The notes: generated by a model not told the origin, from the letters alone. DNA of 60,000 nt from Chrysomallon squamiferum (GCA_012295275.1 CM022670.1:2373835-2433834); one strand, 5' to 3'; positions 45,266 through 58,599 are shown, numbered from the stretch's first letter. A program made the numbers and translations.

Positions 45266-46410
45266 TCAATTTTCATCCTTGTTTTGGTTCCTTTTTGCGT
45301 CTTCTTCTGAAGTCTGCTTGTATGCATGTACGACACTGTCACTGTTGCAGTTCTTATCGACAGTACTAATATTAAACTCATGTTCGTTTGTTATCCTACA
45401 TGGGTTCAGGTCAGTTTCGAAAAGTTTCTCCTTGACTTTCCCATCTAATCCAGAATCTTTGTCTTTTATATCTGTGTCTTCTTTGGAGTCTACATCTTCC
45501 TTGTCTTTGGCATCACAGCTTTTATCGATACTGTTTTCAATTATGTTGTTATAATCTGGTGCATTTTCTCTTTGTTCTTTAGTTTCATGCTGATACTTTG
45601 AATTGACGTTATCTTCCGAAAAACTGACTTCAGGCTTGTCATGTTTGCAACTGACTTCTTTTTCCAGGCACTGGGCATTGGTTTCTTGCATTTTTTTTCT
45701 CTGCTCTTGTCCGCTGATTTTGTGTTCTTTATCAGAATTCTCAGTTTCCTGGATTGGAAATGTATTTTCATATTTTTCTTTCTCCTTGGTGGCAACATCG
45801 GTTTTATTTAGTAAAGGAAGTGGAGCTGTGTATGGTTGAGTCGTAATGTCTGTGGGTACGCTGTTAGGAAACTGAGAATCAAAAATCAAGTTCAAAATCT
45901 TGAATTTTGCCTTCTGTTTTGCCCTAAAATCAGTAATGTAACCGATCTCACTTCCCACGAATTTACTAAAAACTGCATCGTCAGTGACATCGGTGTTTTG
46001 AAAAGTTTGGAGTGACTGAACGACCGATACAAGCAATTCAGAATCGCTGTCTGACCGCTTTCGCTTAACTATAAGATTGGTGTTTTCATCGTTGTTACCA
46101 TTCTCCTCTCTTTTTTCCTTTCTTGTTTGTTTGAAACAATTTCCTTGCCTGAGAAAGGAGTCATCATTTTGATGCACGGTATATCTTCTTTGCTTTTTTG
46201 CTAAAATAATATCAGACTAATTAGATAACCTTTCACATAAGAGTATTTTACTTTCTTTTTCTTTTATTCTTTTCTTCTTCTTCTTTTGTTTATTGTTACT
46301 AAATATTTATTTACTTGTTTACAGTTTGGGAAAAGAAACCACAGTTAATTCAAATTAAGATAATGAAATTTGTTAAAATTTTTATAACATAATGAATAAA
46401 TTTATTTATT

Positions 46411-46443
<33 letters not shown>

Positions 46444-46685
46444 CTGTGTCAAATTTTTTTACAAATATTTTTGGAAACTACTAAATTTTAATCACCAAAT
46501 AAAAACGATTGAATATTTTGAAAATACCTCCTTTTTCTCCTTTCCAGCTAACTGAGAAAATGTTAATGCGTCAATAGTCAACACTTCTCGTGAAAAGGTT
46601 TTCTTCAGAACAACAGCTTTCAATGATCTGTTAACTGAAAAAAAATGTATGAAAGTTCAAATTTGTTTGTCTTTAAGAATTCATG

Positions 46686-46760
<75 letters not shown>

Positions 46761-47503
46761 TCAGCTGTTTTGATGCAGAAAAATCACAGAAAATCACCAG
46801 TTTTCATGATTGACTGTACAACGACATCTGACGACATATGCAACAAATAGTGTTATTAAAACTATATAGTTATTAATATGGAAATTCTGGAATATTCCAC
46901 AACATAAGGTTCAGGTAATAAAATATTTTGTACATATTTTGGAGTCCAGTGACTAAAACTGATTTTGGTTTTAAAATTATTATTTCTGATAAAAAAAAAA
47001 AAAAAAAACACAAAATAAAATGGCCAAATTTATTGAATTGTTGTCCTTATTTTATACGTAAACGTAAAATGTTTCTACATTTAAGTCTTGTTTTAAGTTT
47101 CTTTAGTGAATAATTGGTTTTTCTTTTGCATTCAAATTCTCCAAAAGCAACAAGCACGTAATGATATAATGCTAACGGGCATTTATAAAACATCTAGCAT
47201 GACCTACTTTCAAGTATGCGTGATGTAAGAAAATGGTTAACAAGAAGAAAACGAAATATGCATACATTAATTGTGTCCAATATTAAATTATTGTAAATCT
47301 TCATATTATTCTAATTGTTTTTCTTTCGTTTTAACTATTTTTATTATTTTTATTAAATTAATATTTTATTATTATTATTATTATTTTTTTTAAATAGGTA
47401 ATACTTATAAATTACCTGGAGATTGCATTTCCTCGGTAGTTTTCTTATTTCTTATTACTGTAAGACTTTTGCTAGAATCGACTATTTTATTTAATGAAGA
47501 CAT
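45266..47503 (-). CDS. Charged, probably nuclear protein with a BESS-like motif
   Basis: Three exons: 47416-47503 (ATG at 47503), 46528-46634 and about 45266-46192, giving about 373 residues. The first two junctions are in phase. The third exon keeps frame only if the acceptor is the second AG (46193-46194). The first AG (46201-46202) would shift frame, so that junction is uncertain or a tiny exon is missing. The last exon is a 303-codon open frame, long for this AT-rich DNA. The protein is rich in Lys, Glu, Asp and Asn and has a basic cluster (VKRKR) near residue 107. A segment near residues 140-175 (AVFSKFVGSEIGYITDF followed by RAKQKAKFKILNLIFD) resembles the BESS interaction motif of insect-type nuclear proteins: a hydrophobic helix, then K-x-K-F-K-I-x-x-L-hydrophobic. 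No MADF domain was seen with it. The C-terminal 200 residues are low-complexity and probably disordered. Function is unknown. Confidence 0.6.
46688..46755. repeat. (CT)n microsatellite
   Basis: A perfect CT run in the first intron of the BESS-like gene, about 55 bases upstream, in gene orientation, of the exon 2 acceptor at 46634. On the coding strand it reads (AG)n. Confidence 0.95.
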
Positions 47504-48648
47504 ATTTTCTTATCAATGAACCTACCTTCACTGAGCACTGGATATTCTGAAAGTATTTTTTGTTGTCATGGATATGAATGAGTTGATCTATTAGCAAAGA
47601 ACTGAAATAGATTTTTTCCACAGATTTAATCTGAATTTTTAAATTCTTATTCATCTTATTCAAAACTGTTTAAATTAAAATGTAGACAATTTAATCAATA
47701 AGATTTTTACAAAACAGATTAGGTAGGTAAAGGAAAAATAACAGATTGTTCTGCTTAAATATATCCGATATTCAGTTTGAAAAGACTACTGGTGAAAGAA
47801 TTTACATATTGCCAATATGAAACTTTAAATGTTTACTATCATTTTAAATCATACTGAAAATTTAATAAAGACATATCAAGTAACGTTATATATTCAGCAT
47901 TATTACATTTAAAATGAAAACGATATAAAAATAAAAATTTGTATATATATATATATATATATAATAAAAAAAGTCTTTGTTTTATAGTATTGTAACAGTT
48001 GTTGGTTTATCTTTTTAAAATCATTGTTTAGCAAATGAAAAAAAAATATGGCATTATCATATTTACATCTAAAACTTGACTATATTACATTCGAATTTTA
48101 AGATATCTGCAATAATTGCTAAAGATTATTAAGCTCCAGCCAGTGCTCAGCTACTTGATTTTAAATCTGAAATCTAATTATTATAAATAAAACACCAGTA
48201 TCCTAGATTTTATTTCCTTATATATTAATCCTTCATAAATTTTGTTATTATTTCGTTCGTTTAATTAACATAATATGAATTATAGTAATAATAAAAATAT
48301 GTTATCGTGTAACCAAGAACGATAACTTGCGATACAAACATGTTCCAACCTGATCTTCCTGTACAGAAACGCTTTCAGTCGAAAGGGAAGTTAAAAAAAC
48401 AACAACAGAAAAAAAAAAAAAAAAAAAAACCAAAACAATAACAAACAAATCGTATGAAAGTGCAGTGGAAATACTTTTCAGAATTAATGGATGGTATTAT
48501 ATATTTATGTAATTAAAAATACGAAGATAAAATATAACCGGAAAAGTTGGCAGTTGCGATTAAAGACGACTTGAGAGTGTCAATCAGTGTATAATTGATC
48601 ATTCACCCAAAAGACGTTCTTTAGTCGATATTACTCTTTTTTTTTATA
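47504..48648. promoter_or_regulatory. Head-to-head intergenic region between the BESS-like and ASB genes
   Basis: The minus-strand BESS-like gene starts at 47503 and the plus-strand ASB gene at 48649, so this 1.1-kb stretch must hold both promoters. It contains copy B of the 0.4-kb repeat, an (AT)n run at about 47941-47962 and an A-run near 48410-48429. No recognisable core-promoter element was identified. Confidence 0.5.
47695..48115 (+). repeat. 0.4-kb dispersed direct repeat, copy B
   Basis: The counterpart of 42518-42910, with an (AT)n expansion inside it. Visible substitutions and small indels throughout suggest an old duplication or two members of a non-coding repeat family. Confidence 0.8.
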
Positions 48649-49752
48649 ATGGTCTTAAGCATATTTTCATTTAGTCATTCTCTTACTGTTGCACGATTTT
48701 TACACTGGTCAGAATGTATGAACGAGAAAGGCAGAATGCATCAACAAAAGCAACTTAAGGATCAAAATGTAAACAAACTGGTCCTTACTGGATTTATTCA
48801 CAGCCTTATTAGAGTCCACAGACAACGATGCACGTTAGAAGAACCGAAAAGAATTGTTGACAAAAATGTAAACCGGATCCACAACTCATTATACATTGCA
48901 CTTAGAATGTGCTACGAATTAAATCTGAGATCAACCACTCTCGTAAGTGAACTTATTCGCGAAATATATTTTTGTGAAGGAAGCCTTCACTCTATTTTTA
49001 GCATCATGTCGATTAGCCATGTAACGAGAATGGGGAATCACATCACGAATGTAAACAATGGATACACAATAATTCTGTATCCTGGAGTACAAGCTTGCAA
49101 TTTTGAAAAAGTGAAACCAGCCCTAATGTATTATTTACAAAATATGGTACCATTACAACCACAGGACTATGAACATACATTGTTGATGACATTTTTGCCA
49201 GACCAGATACTTAATGACAACATCAGTGATGATGAACTGACAACTCCCTTAATGGCAGCTGCTATGAGGAAAGAACCAGATATAGTTCTCACATTACTGC
49301 GATATGGAGCTGATCCTTTGAAACTTAGAGATCAAGACTGCAAAGCTCAAACACCCATTCAGTATATAATTAACTGTCTAAATTGTTTAACAGCCATTAA
49401 AAATTTCACATGGTTAAAAACAAAACATGATATTCTGATTGAAGAAACAAAAGCTTTGGAAATATTTAATTATTTTCTTAGAGCAATTCTGTATATTGAT
49501 GTCAGAGAAACAGCTGAACTCAAACCAAATTCCACTGATGATGGACATGGAGTACAGTATTACAGTGTACATCCAAAACTGGCTGAAACAATCTACATTC
49601 CTCATTTTAGAAGTCCACCTAAACTTTATCACATTTGTAAATATAATGTAAGGCAGCTGATAAAAGAAGCAGCAAAAGCTAGCATTCCTGAATGTATTAA
49701 GGTACTTCCAGTGCCAGTTCCAATTAAAGAATATCTTGATTTGAAAACTTGA
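48649..49752 (+). CDS. Ankyrin repeat and SOCS box protein, ASB17-like, intronless
   Basis: A single open frame of 367 residues. Residues about 202-245 form an ankyrin unit (TTPLMAAAMRKEPDIVLTLL, then RYGADPL). The last 45 residues form a SOCS box: LYHICKYNVRQLI matches the elongin BC box, and VLPVPVPIKEYL matches the cullin-5 contact segment (LPxP). The N-terminal 200 residues lack clear ankyrin repeats. Few repeats plus a YIPHFRSPPKLYHIC join resemble ASB17 more than other ASB proteins. ASB proteins are substrate receptors of elongin-BC/cullin-5 ubiquitin ligases. The start is the first ATG of the frame, directly after a T-run. A polyadenylation signal AATAAA lies at 50075-50080. The lack of introns, unlike the neighbours, may mean a retrogene origin. 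It is divergent to the BESS-like gene and convergent with POLR1E. Confidence 0.85.
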   Translation: MVLSIFSFSHSLTVARFLHWSECMNEKGRMHQQKQLKDQNVNKLVLTGFIHSLIRVHRQRCTLEEPKRIVDKNVNRIHNSLYIALRMCYELNLRSTTLVSELIREIYFCEGSLHSIFSIMSISHVTRMGNHITNVNNGYTIILYPGVQACNFEKVKPALMYYLQNMVPLQPQDYEHTLLMTFLPDQILNDNISDDELTTPLMAAAMRKEPDIVLTLLRYGADPLKLRDQDCKAQTPIQYIINCLNCLTAIKNFTWLKTKHDILIEETKALEIFNYFLRAILYIDVRETAELKPNSTDDGHGVQYYSVHPKLAETIYIPHFRSPPKLYHICKYNVRQLIKEAAKASIPECIKVLPVPVPIKEYLDLKT

Positions 49753-50756
49753 TTTTCTTCTGTACTAAAATAATTTGTTGTTCACACTTTCTTTACATAT
49801 TATAACAGAAGTATCCTTAGGCCATGTAGATTTTATTAAGTTGTATTTATCTATATACATTTGTTTGATTCTGTTCTATTTCTTAACTTGTTGACTGCCT
49901 TTATGTGAACAAATGTAATTTTTAACAGTTGTATCTGTTAAAATGTCAAGGATGCATCATGGAAATTTATGAATAACTTCAGATATACATATAAGTATAA
50001 CCTTCAGATTTTTAAAGATTTTAAATCTGTTATTTTGAAATGGAGTTAATTTTAAGGTATAGCTTGAAAGGAAAAATAAAGATGAGAATATTCATTTATA
50101 TTTTTATTTAGTTACTATTTTAACACAAAAATGTATTTTTTTTAACTTGCAGTTCTGATTCAGTTTTATATTTTACACTATAAGCAATGAACTAATTTTT
50201 AAAGGTACTGAATTATTCTACATAAAAACATATCTTTAATTATTTATTTATGCTTTAAAGTATTTATTTAATAAAGTATTTATTTTAAATGTATATAATA
50301 ATTTCTTATGCTGTATAAACAGTGAAATATTAATCTATGAACCAGGTCCTATGTTTAATTTAATTTAATTTATATTTGTAATAGTATTAATGCATTTGTT
50401 GAATGGATTATTTTGTTTTAAATATATTTATTTTCATGGTATATAGTGTAAAGAATAAAACTATTAATTTATTCACAACCAGTGATATGTATATATGTTT
50501 TTACTTCATTTTGTTTATTCTTTTGTATTATTAATATATTTATTCAACAAAATATTTTGTTTTAAATCTACTTACTACTTTATTTTTGTATTATAAACAG
50601 TGAAACTGTTAATTTATACACCACCATGTTGTTGTCACATAAATATAAACAATTTAATTTTCTATATTTTTAAAAATATTGTTAATGTATTTTGTGCTGG
50701 TTAGATAAACTGTGCTTGACTGCTGTAATTAAATTAACACAGGTGAGCACATTGGT

Positions 50757-50796
<40 letters not shown>

Positions 50797-51481
50797 CATT
50801 TATCTAATAAAATATATTACTAATAAATTTATTTCACAAAATATTTTGTTTTAAGTGTATTGTTTAATTTACTGCAATAAAATTATTAATAATTATGTAT
50901 GCATGCAGTTGTTATTTTATCCGTATACCAGTGCTGTGCTAAGATTTTTTAGAGTTATTTTCTTTTTTTGTAATTTGTCACCTGAGTATTGTACATGGTG
51001 AAATGTCATTCATTTATTCATTCAACAAAACCTGTTTTTTAATCTAATGCTTATGCCTTTTTCCCTTAAAAAACAAAAACACATCATACATATTTAGAAA
51101 ATGTATAATCTGCTAATTTGCATCTTTTACAGTGTACGGGAATGGTAACCCCAAAAAGAAAAAAACCAACATGTATGCTTTTGAACAAATTACTTCTTTT
51201 ATTAATGCAAGTGAAAAAAGAAAAACAATTAGATTTTCTGAATTTCACAGTGACAATTTTGAATTTAATTGCTTATATTAAATTGGTACAACAAATAAGC
51301 TTATTATAAAGGCCGGCACATGATCATATAAAAACATTTTCTAGAATAATAATTGAAAAAAAGAAAAACATAATGATAATCACACATCTTCAAAAAACCA
51401 ATTTTACTTCAACGGTTATTAATATTACATTACTGTTTTTCAGTTCGGGTGATAAATAACCCATTGCTATGCTGTCAGAAA
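49753..51481. other. Convergent intergenic region (3' UTRs of the ASB and POLR1E genes)
   Basis: AT-rich DNA between the two stop codons. It contains the candidate ASB polyadenylation signal at 50075-50080 and a (CA)n run at about 50759-50794. The POLR1E 3' end must also lie here. No further gene was seen. Confidence 0.6.
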
Positions 51482-54400
51482 TTACCGCATTCTTTTTGAT
51501 TTTAATGGCTTCACTTTGTATTTCAACTCTGGCTTCAAAGGGATGGAAAGTTTTGCTGTGTAAACTTCATTTACTTTCACTCCATCAGGATCTTTATCTT
51601 TATTGATTTTACATCCAAGCATCCGATACAACATCATCAGTCTGAAAAGAAAGTAATAAGACATTTTAAATGATTTTATACTATTAAGTTAGGTCTTTTA
51701 AAGAAAAAACAGAAACAAAAGAAAAAGTAGTCCTTATTGTAGAGTGAACACAACTTTGGTACATGTCTGTCATAAATTTTCATATTATTTTTTCAACTTC
51801 TAGGTGCATATACATGGTTTTTTTGTGTGACATAATGAATGAATTAATATTTGATAACACACCATCACAATATATACATCAGCTTGTGGGCATCAATCAA
51901 AGATATATGAAGTAATTGTGAGCACACAACACACACACACACACACAAACAAACATTTATAAATTTGATGATGGCACTAACTTTTTGTGTCCAATTTTAA
52001 GATCTTTCTGGAAGTAATGTAATTCTGTGCTGAAGTCATCAATAATGAGTCCTAGAACAAGAATGTGGTAAGCTAATTTATCCTTCATCCACGGTGGCAT
52101 ACATCTGTTGAAAAATAAGTAAGTCTGTCACTTGCAGTATTGTGAAATATTAAATAAATGTTATTATTTATTTAGCTAAGATTATTACAGATTATTTCAT
52201 ATTTAAAGAAAAAAAGTTTTTTTTATAATACTAATTAACTATTTTTAACTCATTTTTAACTCAAAAACTAAGAAGAAAGGTTTTATTTTCCTATTATATC
52301 TTAAGTGTTTTCTAATCAGCACAAGTATATCCAAAGTGATAAATAATACTACAGGTACCGGACCAATTATCCGGATTCCTTGGGGCCTGAGGCATTCTGG
52401 ATTTCTGGATTTTCTGGTACCAAGGCATCTAAATACATAAATAATTTGGCATAAACATTTTAAAATTCAAAACATAAAGAAAATTGACAATCGATACACA
52501 TCTGTGGCAACCTGACACGTAAACAATGCGGCGAGTGAATGAACACCATGCAGCTTGAAAGAGTAGTTCCGGTCAGGTGAGGACAACACCCGCATGTGCG
52601 AACTATGAAAATAGTGTAGCGGAAAAAACTTCCAGTTTTCTGGTCTTTCCGGATTGCAGATAATTGGTCCGGTACCTGTATTTCTGTATATGAAATGATA
52701 TAAATCAGTTACACTAAAAAATTATTGTTGTATTATGAATAACAGATAGTCTGTTTCCTTTGACATTTCATCATACAAATTCTTATGTATGTATAAATAT
52801 GTGTGTGTTTGTGTGTTTGAGTGAGTGAGTGAGTGAGTGTGAGTGTGTGTGTGTGTGTATGTGTGTGCATTTTCAATGAAATATATAATTTTAAGTAATA
52901 TTCTCCATATCAGTTTGATATTTGTTAATCTCATTATTAACAAGTCAAATTAAAAATGTTGAGTGTCAGTTAAAAAAAAAAAATGTCCCTGCTTCCTTAT
53001 ATTTTAGTATCATTAACATTGTACTCCTGTCAGAGTAGTGATGTAATTTCCTATTAATTTCTTTTCTCACAAATAAAAATGTTGTAGCATCTAATTTAGT
53101 ACATCATGAGAGAACAGAAATGCTTCATTAATAGAATCTATTTTACAAAATCCATTATGGTATATATATAAAAAAGTCAATATGTCACTTTCATTTAAAT
53201 GATCCTCCCAAAAAATCCCAAGTACTAACAAACGAACAAATAAATAATAAATACCTTGGTGGTATTCTTTTGTTTGCTTCATCAACTTGTAATGTGAATT
53301 TGTTTATCAGTGAGCGTTTAACAATATCTGGACAGTCATTTGGGAATTGTTCATCTATTCAGGAAATTAAAAAACAAAAAATATAAGAGGTGAAAATAAG
53401 GTTCTTAAAATATTTAATATACAAAACATGACACGTGCATTATGAAATAATTAACTGATTGCACAATGTTTGAAAAGCCCCCAAAACATAACCACTCTCT
53501 CTCTTTCTCAAACACATAACAAATACATAATTTGAGAACAGTTTTACAACATGAATTACATGCTATCTTCCTCTGCAACAGTAATAAATACTTTTTTCCT
53601 TATTTATTTATTTAATCTTTAATTTAATTTTAGTTTTTTCATATTTAATATTAATTTTGACATTGTATTTATCAACAAGAGTAATTTTCAAAGATTAGTA
53701 ACAGATATCATGTGAAAGGCATCTACATGCAGAATTACGTATTAGTTTTGCCTGTGTTGCCAAGTAAGAGACAAGTTAACAAAAACATACTTATTTTCAT
53801 CAATTGTTTTGCATTGCACAAATAAAGTCTGCATAAGTATTTCATAAACACCAGACATTTTGTTTGCCTCCATCTTGAATCTTCATTGAGAGGAAGAATG
53901 GACAGCCGTCTGAGTATAAACTGTGGATAGCTGAAAATAAACCCATCCAAAAACAAATATTATCACTGTCAAATAATTTTGATTAATCTAACAACGTAAA
54001 CAAAATACCCAATAAAAACAATTTCTAAAATTATATATTCTTTCATCTTTACAATTTCGGAAAGTCCAAACACAAAAGGAAAGATGAGAAGATGAATGAG
54101 GGGAAGACAGGAAAGAAGTGAGAGTATGAGAGGGAGAAAGAGAGAAAAGATACAGAAAGACTAACATTTTCTAGTTTATTAATTCCAGTTATAATCAAAT
54201 ATACCTCTTTGCCTCTTCCCACTTCTCTATGTCTTCTCGTGTGCAGTTGTAAAATTCTTTTGCAGGATCAGTAAGTGCTTCCATCTCAGTTGGGGAAATA
54301 ACTAACATGTCAAAAAAATAATATTAACCAAGCTTCAGAATATAAATTTTAATCATAAATGCAAAATTAACCCAGAAATGTATTTTTTTTTAATAAAACC

Positions 54401-57400
54401 TAAATGATTTTTGATAATATTAATTATATTAAAGAAAGAGAATTAATTTAATTAAGAAATCTTTGACAATATGCTGGTGATTGCCAAGAAAACTATATAC
54501 TTAACATTCAAATTAGAACAAGATAGAAGAATAAAGTGAAAAAATCAACTTATTAGTATCTGTGAGTTTTATGTTGTTGTCATACTTTATTGTTAGCAGA
54601 GAATGAGATCTAGGGGAAAAAGTTATTAGGCATAGAAAATATATTTCTGGTTATGGTTTAAAACCTGGCAGTTTTATTTGAACTTACTGTTATCAAGACT
54701 GTAGACATCTTCAGGAACAGTAGCTTTTCTGTTGCAGGGTGGCATGGTTATATTTTCATTTACATTTTTATCTGGCTCTGTATGAAAAAAAAGAAGTTTA
54801 AAATGAAAACTCGTTTCACTTCGTTTATGTTAGCATGTTAATGAAATTTGTTTAAAATATCAAAATATGCAAAATATATTCAATGGCTTCATCGATTACT
54901 TCTTAGCTATCAGGAAGCTCACGTTTTCAACCTTTATCATAATAAGCAGAAAAAAGGAGAAAACAAAAACAATCTCAAAGATATGTTTTTCAAAAAATCT
55001 GAAAAGACCATATCATTATGAGATAAATACAATGAAATTCATATACATTCAACATGTCCTTGATAGAGAGAAACACTAATTAGTTATTCAGTATCCATGA
55101 CTAAATCTAGATAGCACACACGCATTAGTATGATCCATTGTAAACAGTAATGATGTACAGTCATGGCTAGAGATTTGTTTATTTGTGTTTTCTTTTCAGT
55201 AAGACAAAATCTCTGATACATCTGTACTTTGAAACTGAATATCTTTGACTATCTATTATAAAAATGATTTTAATGCCATAAAATATTTAAATTAAAAAGC
55301 CCTAAAATTATTATAACAAGTGCATGTTAATTTGTCCTATGGCAAAATACTTTAGATATTCTATCAATCTGTGAAGAAGAAAAAAACAGTGCCATGAGGC
55401 AGGCATGTTATAATTAATTAAACAATATCATGATTACCATTTTTCATATAATATGTAACGTACGATACATTTTATAGACAGCTGTAATTTCAACATAGAA
55501 GCACACCAATAAATGCATGGATAAATTAATTAAACCCATTTATGTTCACAAACCTTTAGAGATTTGTAATTTTAGCTTTAAAAACTGTGGTAACACTGCT
55601 GTAACATTTGTTTTATATTTTATATAGTTGGAAATTGTTTGATATTGTGAAAATATCTCACCATCTAGAAGAGTGCTGCCCCCTGCTTCAAGAGCAAGGT
55701 TTGCTGCCTCAGACAGAGATCTTTCAAAGGATTGACCTTTGACCTGTGTCTGCAAACGAGTGTGTACAGCTTTCTTCTGCTTGGCACTTCCAAATGCTTT
55801 TGTGAGCTCATCTGCCTAAAGAAACATTCAGTGTTACAGATGGACAGTTAGAACAGTATATTACTTAATTTAGTTGAAAATGTCATGGGTTAAAGTAGGA
55901 TGTTATTCAAAATTAAGATATAAATTGTTGTTTATTTTTGCTGTAGGTTTTTGTGTGTGTGTTAAAACACCCATCTAGACTGTTATCATCTTATATGGAT
56001 TCATGGTGTGCATTTTCATATACACCTCCAACCTATGCATACCATTGTTTTTTCTTTATGTTATTATGAAATTATATTAACTGCAATTTTGTATAAAAAT
56101 GGATTGTTAATGACATGTGCAATGAAAAACACACATACATACAAACATATATTTTTAACAAATCTATGGTCAGTTTATAAACAATGCAGCTAAGCGATGT
56201 AGAACTCAGCTTAAAAAGGAATCATTTTTATATGATTAAATCCAAGTAATAATTATTTCACTTTTCCACTGTAACTAGTAAAATTAGAATTCTGAACTGA
56301 ATTATTTACATACCTTTTGTCTAAAACTTAAATTATTTTGATCTTCATCAAAAACTAATTCTGGAGGTTTATCTGTGAACCAAAAAACCAATATATTAAC
56401 TATTTTTTGTCAAAAATACATAACAAACAGATCTACATGATATATTGTGATGGATACACATTTAGTTTTATAGTTAAATATTTTTGAAAATTATGTATAT
56501 ATCCCCTAGTAATAAAAGTGATATTTAAAGTTAACAGCCCTTGTACTGCTTGTTTCTGATATCTTCAATCAGTACCTTTTTTCACAGTAATCTTTCTTCA
56601 GGGCATTTTATTCAAAATTAAAAAGAACTACATTACAAACTGAAGACATTATTGTGTCATATTAATTCATTTACAAATCTGACTACAAATTTAATAAATA
56701 CCTTTCAAAACTGGTTCCATTTTAAACAAATCAACATCACAGACAGTCATTTTACCAGTGCTCTCATTTACAATACCAACAAAGTACCTGCAAAATAAAA
56801 TGAAATACAACAAGTATGTAAAACAAGAAATCCAAATATTTAAATAAAATATATTTCCTTCATACATATTAGATGGCCAACTGTATCTCTGGAACTATTT
56901 GTTCATATATATATATATACATATGAATCAAAAAAAATAAAAATAAAAATTATAAAAATTATTTCAAAAATTACTCCCCCACTCCACAAATTTTGAGTTA
57001 TAAACATATGAATGGAAAAATAGCTCTAGACAATATTTATTTCTTTTCTGTTGATAATTTTCTTAATTGCATAGGTTGTTATATATATTATCAGCTACTT
57101 CTTCTTGGAAAAATAAATAAATAATAATAATAATAATAATAATAATAATTAAAAATAAGTATAAATGTAATTTAGGAAATATTTTATCTCCTCCTTATTC
57201 CTTTTTCTATTTATATTTGAATTTTAAATTAACATAATTACTCAGTGCTCATATTCTTAAAATATTGATTACTTTTATATTAATATAAAATTAAACTGAA
57301 CTCACTTGCACTGTTTTTGTAGTACATTTGCACTTTCATCAAAATTTTTCCCCACATAATATATTTTGTCGGACTCTCCAACCTAAAATAGAGAAATGTT

Positions 57401-58599
57401 GAAATTTCAGCCTGAAAATAGTTATCAGTATTTCTATATTTTTAAAGTCCAGAGAATAAATTTAAAGGAAAAAAATAATAAAAAATTAAAATGAATTGCA
57501 TTAATAACAATAAAAAAATATTTATTTTAGACACAAAACTGCATTTCCTATCTTCAGAAAAGGACAAAGTTTAAAGAATTAATTAAACTTATAATTTTAT
57601 AATAAAAGTGAAATATGAATGACTTTTTATCTGCTTGACATATCAAAGCCAAGATGTATATTTGCTTATATATTATACAAAATATGTGACTGTAAAACTG
57701 AAAGAATTGTTATATAATACTTTTTGCAGTTTTAATAAATAATGATGTCATGATTACATATGATATAAAAAACATCTGTGGAATTTTAAAATTTATATTA
57801 TTTTTGTCATGATTATTATTAGAAAGGCCATTCACTTAAAAAAAAAAAAAAAAAAAAATTGGATAATATACTTAAAATATTTTTGGCCAATTTGTTACCA
57901 TCATGAAAAGTACATTTTTAAAGATGGCATTACCAATATTTGCTGTGATTTCTTTCTTCGATTATCAGTATCTTTATGGCAATAGTGACCCAAAATCAAC
58001 TGAGTGTGAGCTTTTCTTTTCAGTTTTCCAGTACTGCTGAAGTCCGCTACAAAGCAACCGATATTATAGTAATATTATAAAATTGTTTATGATACACTTA
58101 CTTTTATCTTACAAATAGTTAATTAATCAGAAATATTTCTGAATTAATAATTAGATCTATATTATGACTGAACTTAATGAATGTGTGTCCATGTGTGTGT
58201 ATGTTTCTTTATAATAAGTTATACAAATATAGTTTTTACTGTTATTCAACTTATTAAGTTACTGTTCAAATCCTTTTGTTAATTACTTTAAAATTTAATA
58301 AACATTTGAGCAGCAGTTTTAACACACTTCATCTGTTAGCATATAACCAATTACTATTGGTTTATTACAGATAAAAAATAACTTACAAATAGTATATTTT
58401 AATAATCATATATAATATATATACTGTAATATAATGTATTCGACTACTCAGTCGTAACGAAAATTAGTCAAAAGATATTACAGTTACTGTTGTGGTACTG
58501 ATAGTAATAGTAATAGTAAGCAAATAATAAACTCAGCAACATCATACCAACAATGGTCTTTAAGCTTTCTCTCTCAACGTCCACTGAAAGAACATTCAT
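51482..58599 (-). CDS. POLR1E: RNA polymerase I subunit POLR1E (PAF53/A49)
   Basis: Twelve coding exons, 5' to 3': 58548-58599, 57934-58046, 57306-57382, 56702-56787, 56314-56372, 55662-55815, 54688-54777, 54205-54301, 53791-53930, 53255-53354, 51982-52104, 51482-51641. All phases agree and total 416 residues, against 419 in human. Recognisable segments in order: YYVGKNFDE, YFVGIVNESTGKMTVCDVDL, AFGSAKQKKAVHTR, MPPCNRKATVPEDVYSLDN, ISPTEMEALTDP, MPPWMKDKLAYHILVLGL, DDFSTELHYFQKDLKIG and LMMLYRMLGCKINK, each lining up with human POLR1E. The N-terminal half is the dimerisation domain pairing with the A34.5/POLR1G subunit. The C-terminal half is the tandem winged-helix DNA-binding part used in initiation and elongation on ribosomal DNA. 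The tail is basic (KPLKSKRMR). The start is the first in-frame ATG; a longer frame upstream has only a GTG. Confidence 0.96.
52352..52678. mobile_element. Short inverted-repeat transposon (MITE) in a POLR1E intron
   Basis: A 327-bp element bounded by perfect 20-bp terminal inverted repeats, CAGGTACCGGACCAATTATC. It is flanked on both sides by TA, the target duplication typical of the Tc1/mariner/pogo superfamily. The interior is more GC-rich than its surroundings and has no transposase frame, so it is non-autonomous. It sits in the intron between exons 10 and 11 of POLR1E. The short CAG-starting repeat with TA target points to a pogo/Tigger-type parent (inference). Confidence 0.88.

Noticed and set aside
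45237-45554. 105-codon plus-strand open frame rich in Ser and Leu
   Set aside because: It is the antisense shadow of the acidic/lysine-rich last exon of the BESS-like gene.
49414-49651. Two alternative-frame ORFs inside the ASB gene
   Set aside because: They are shadows of the real 367-codon frame, which has a recognisable SOCS box.
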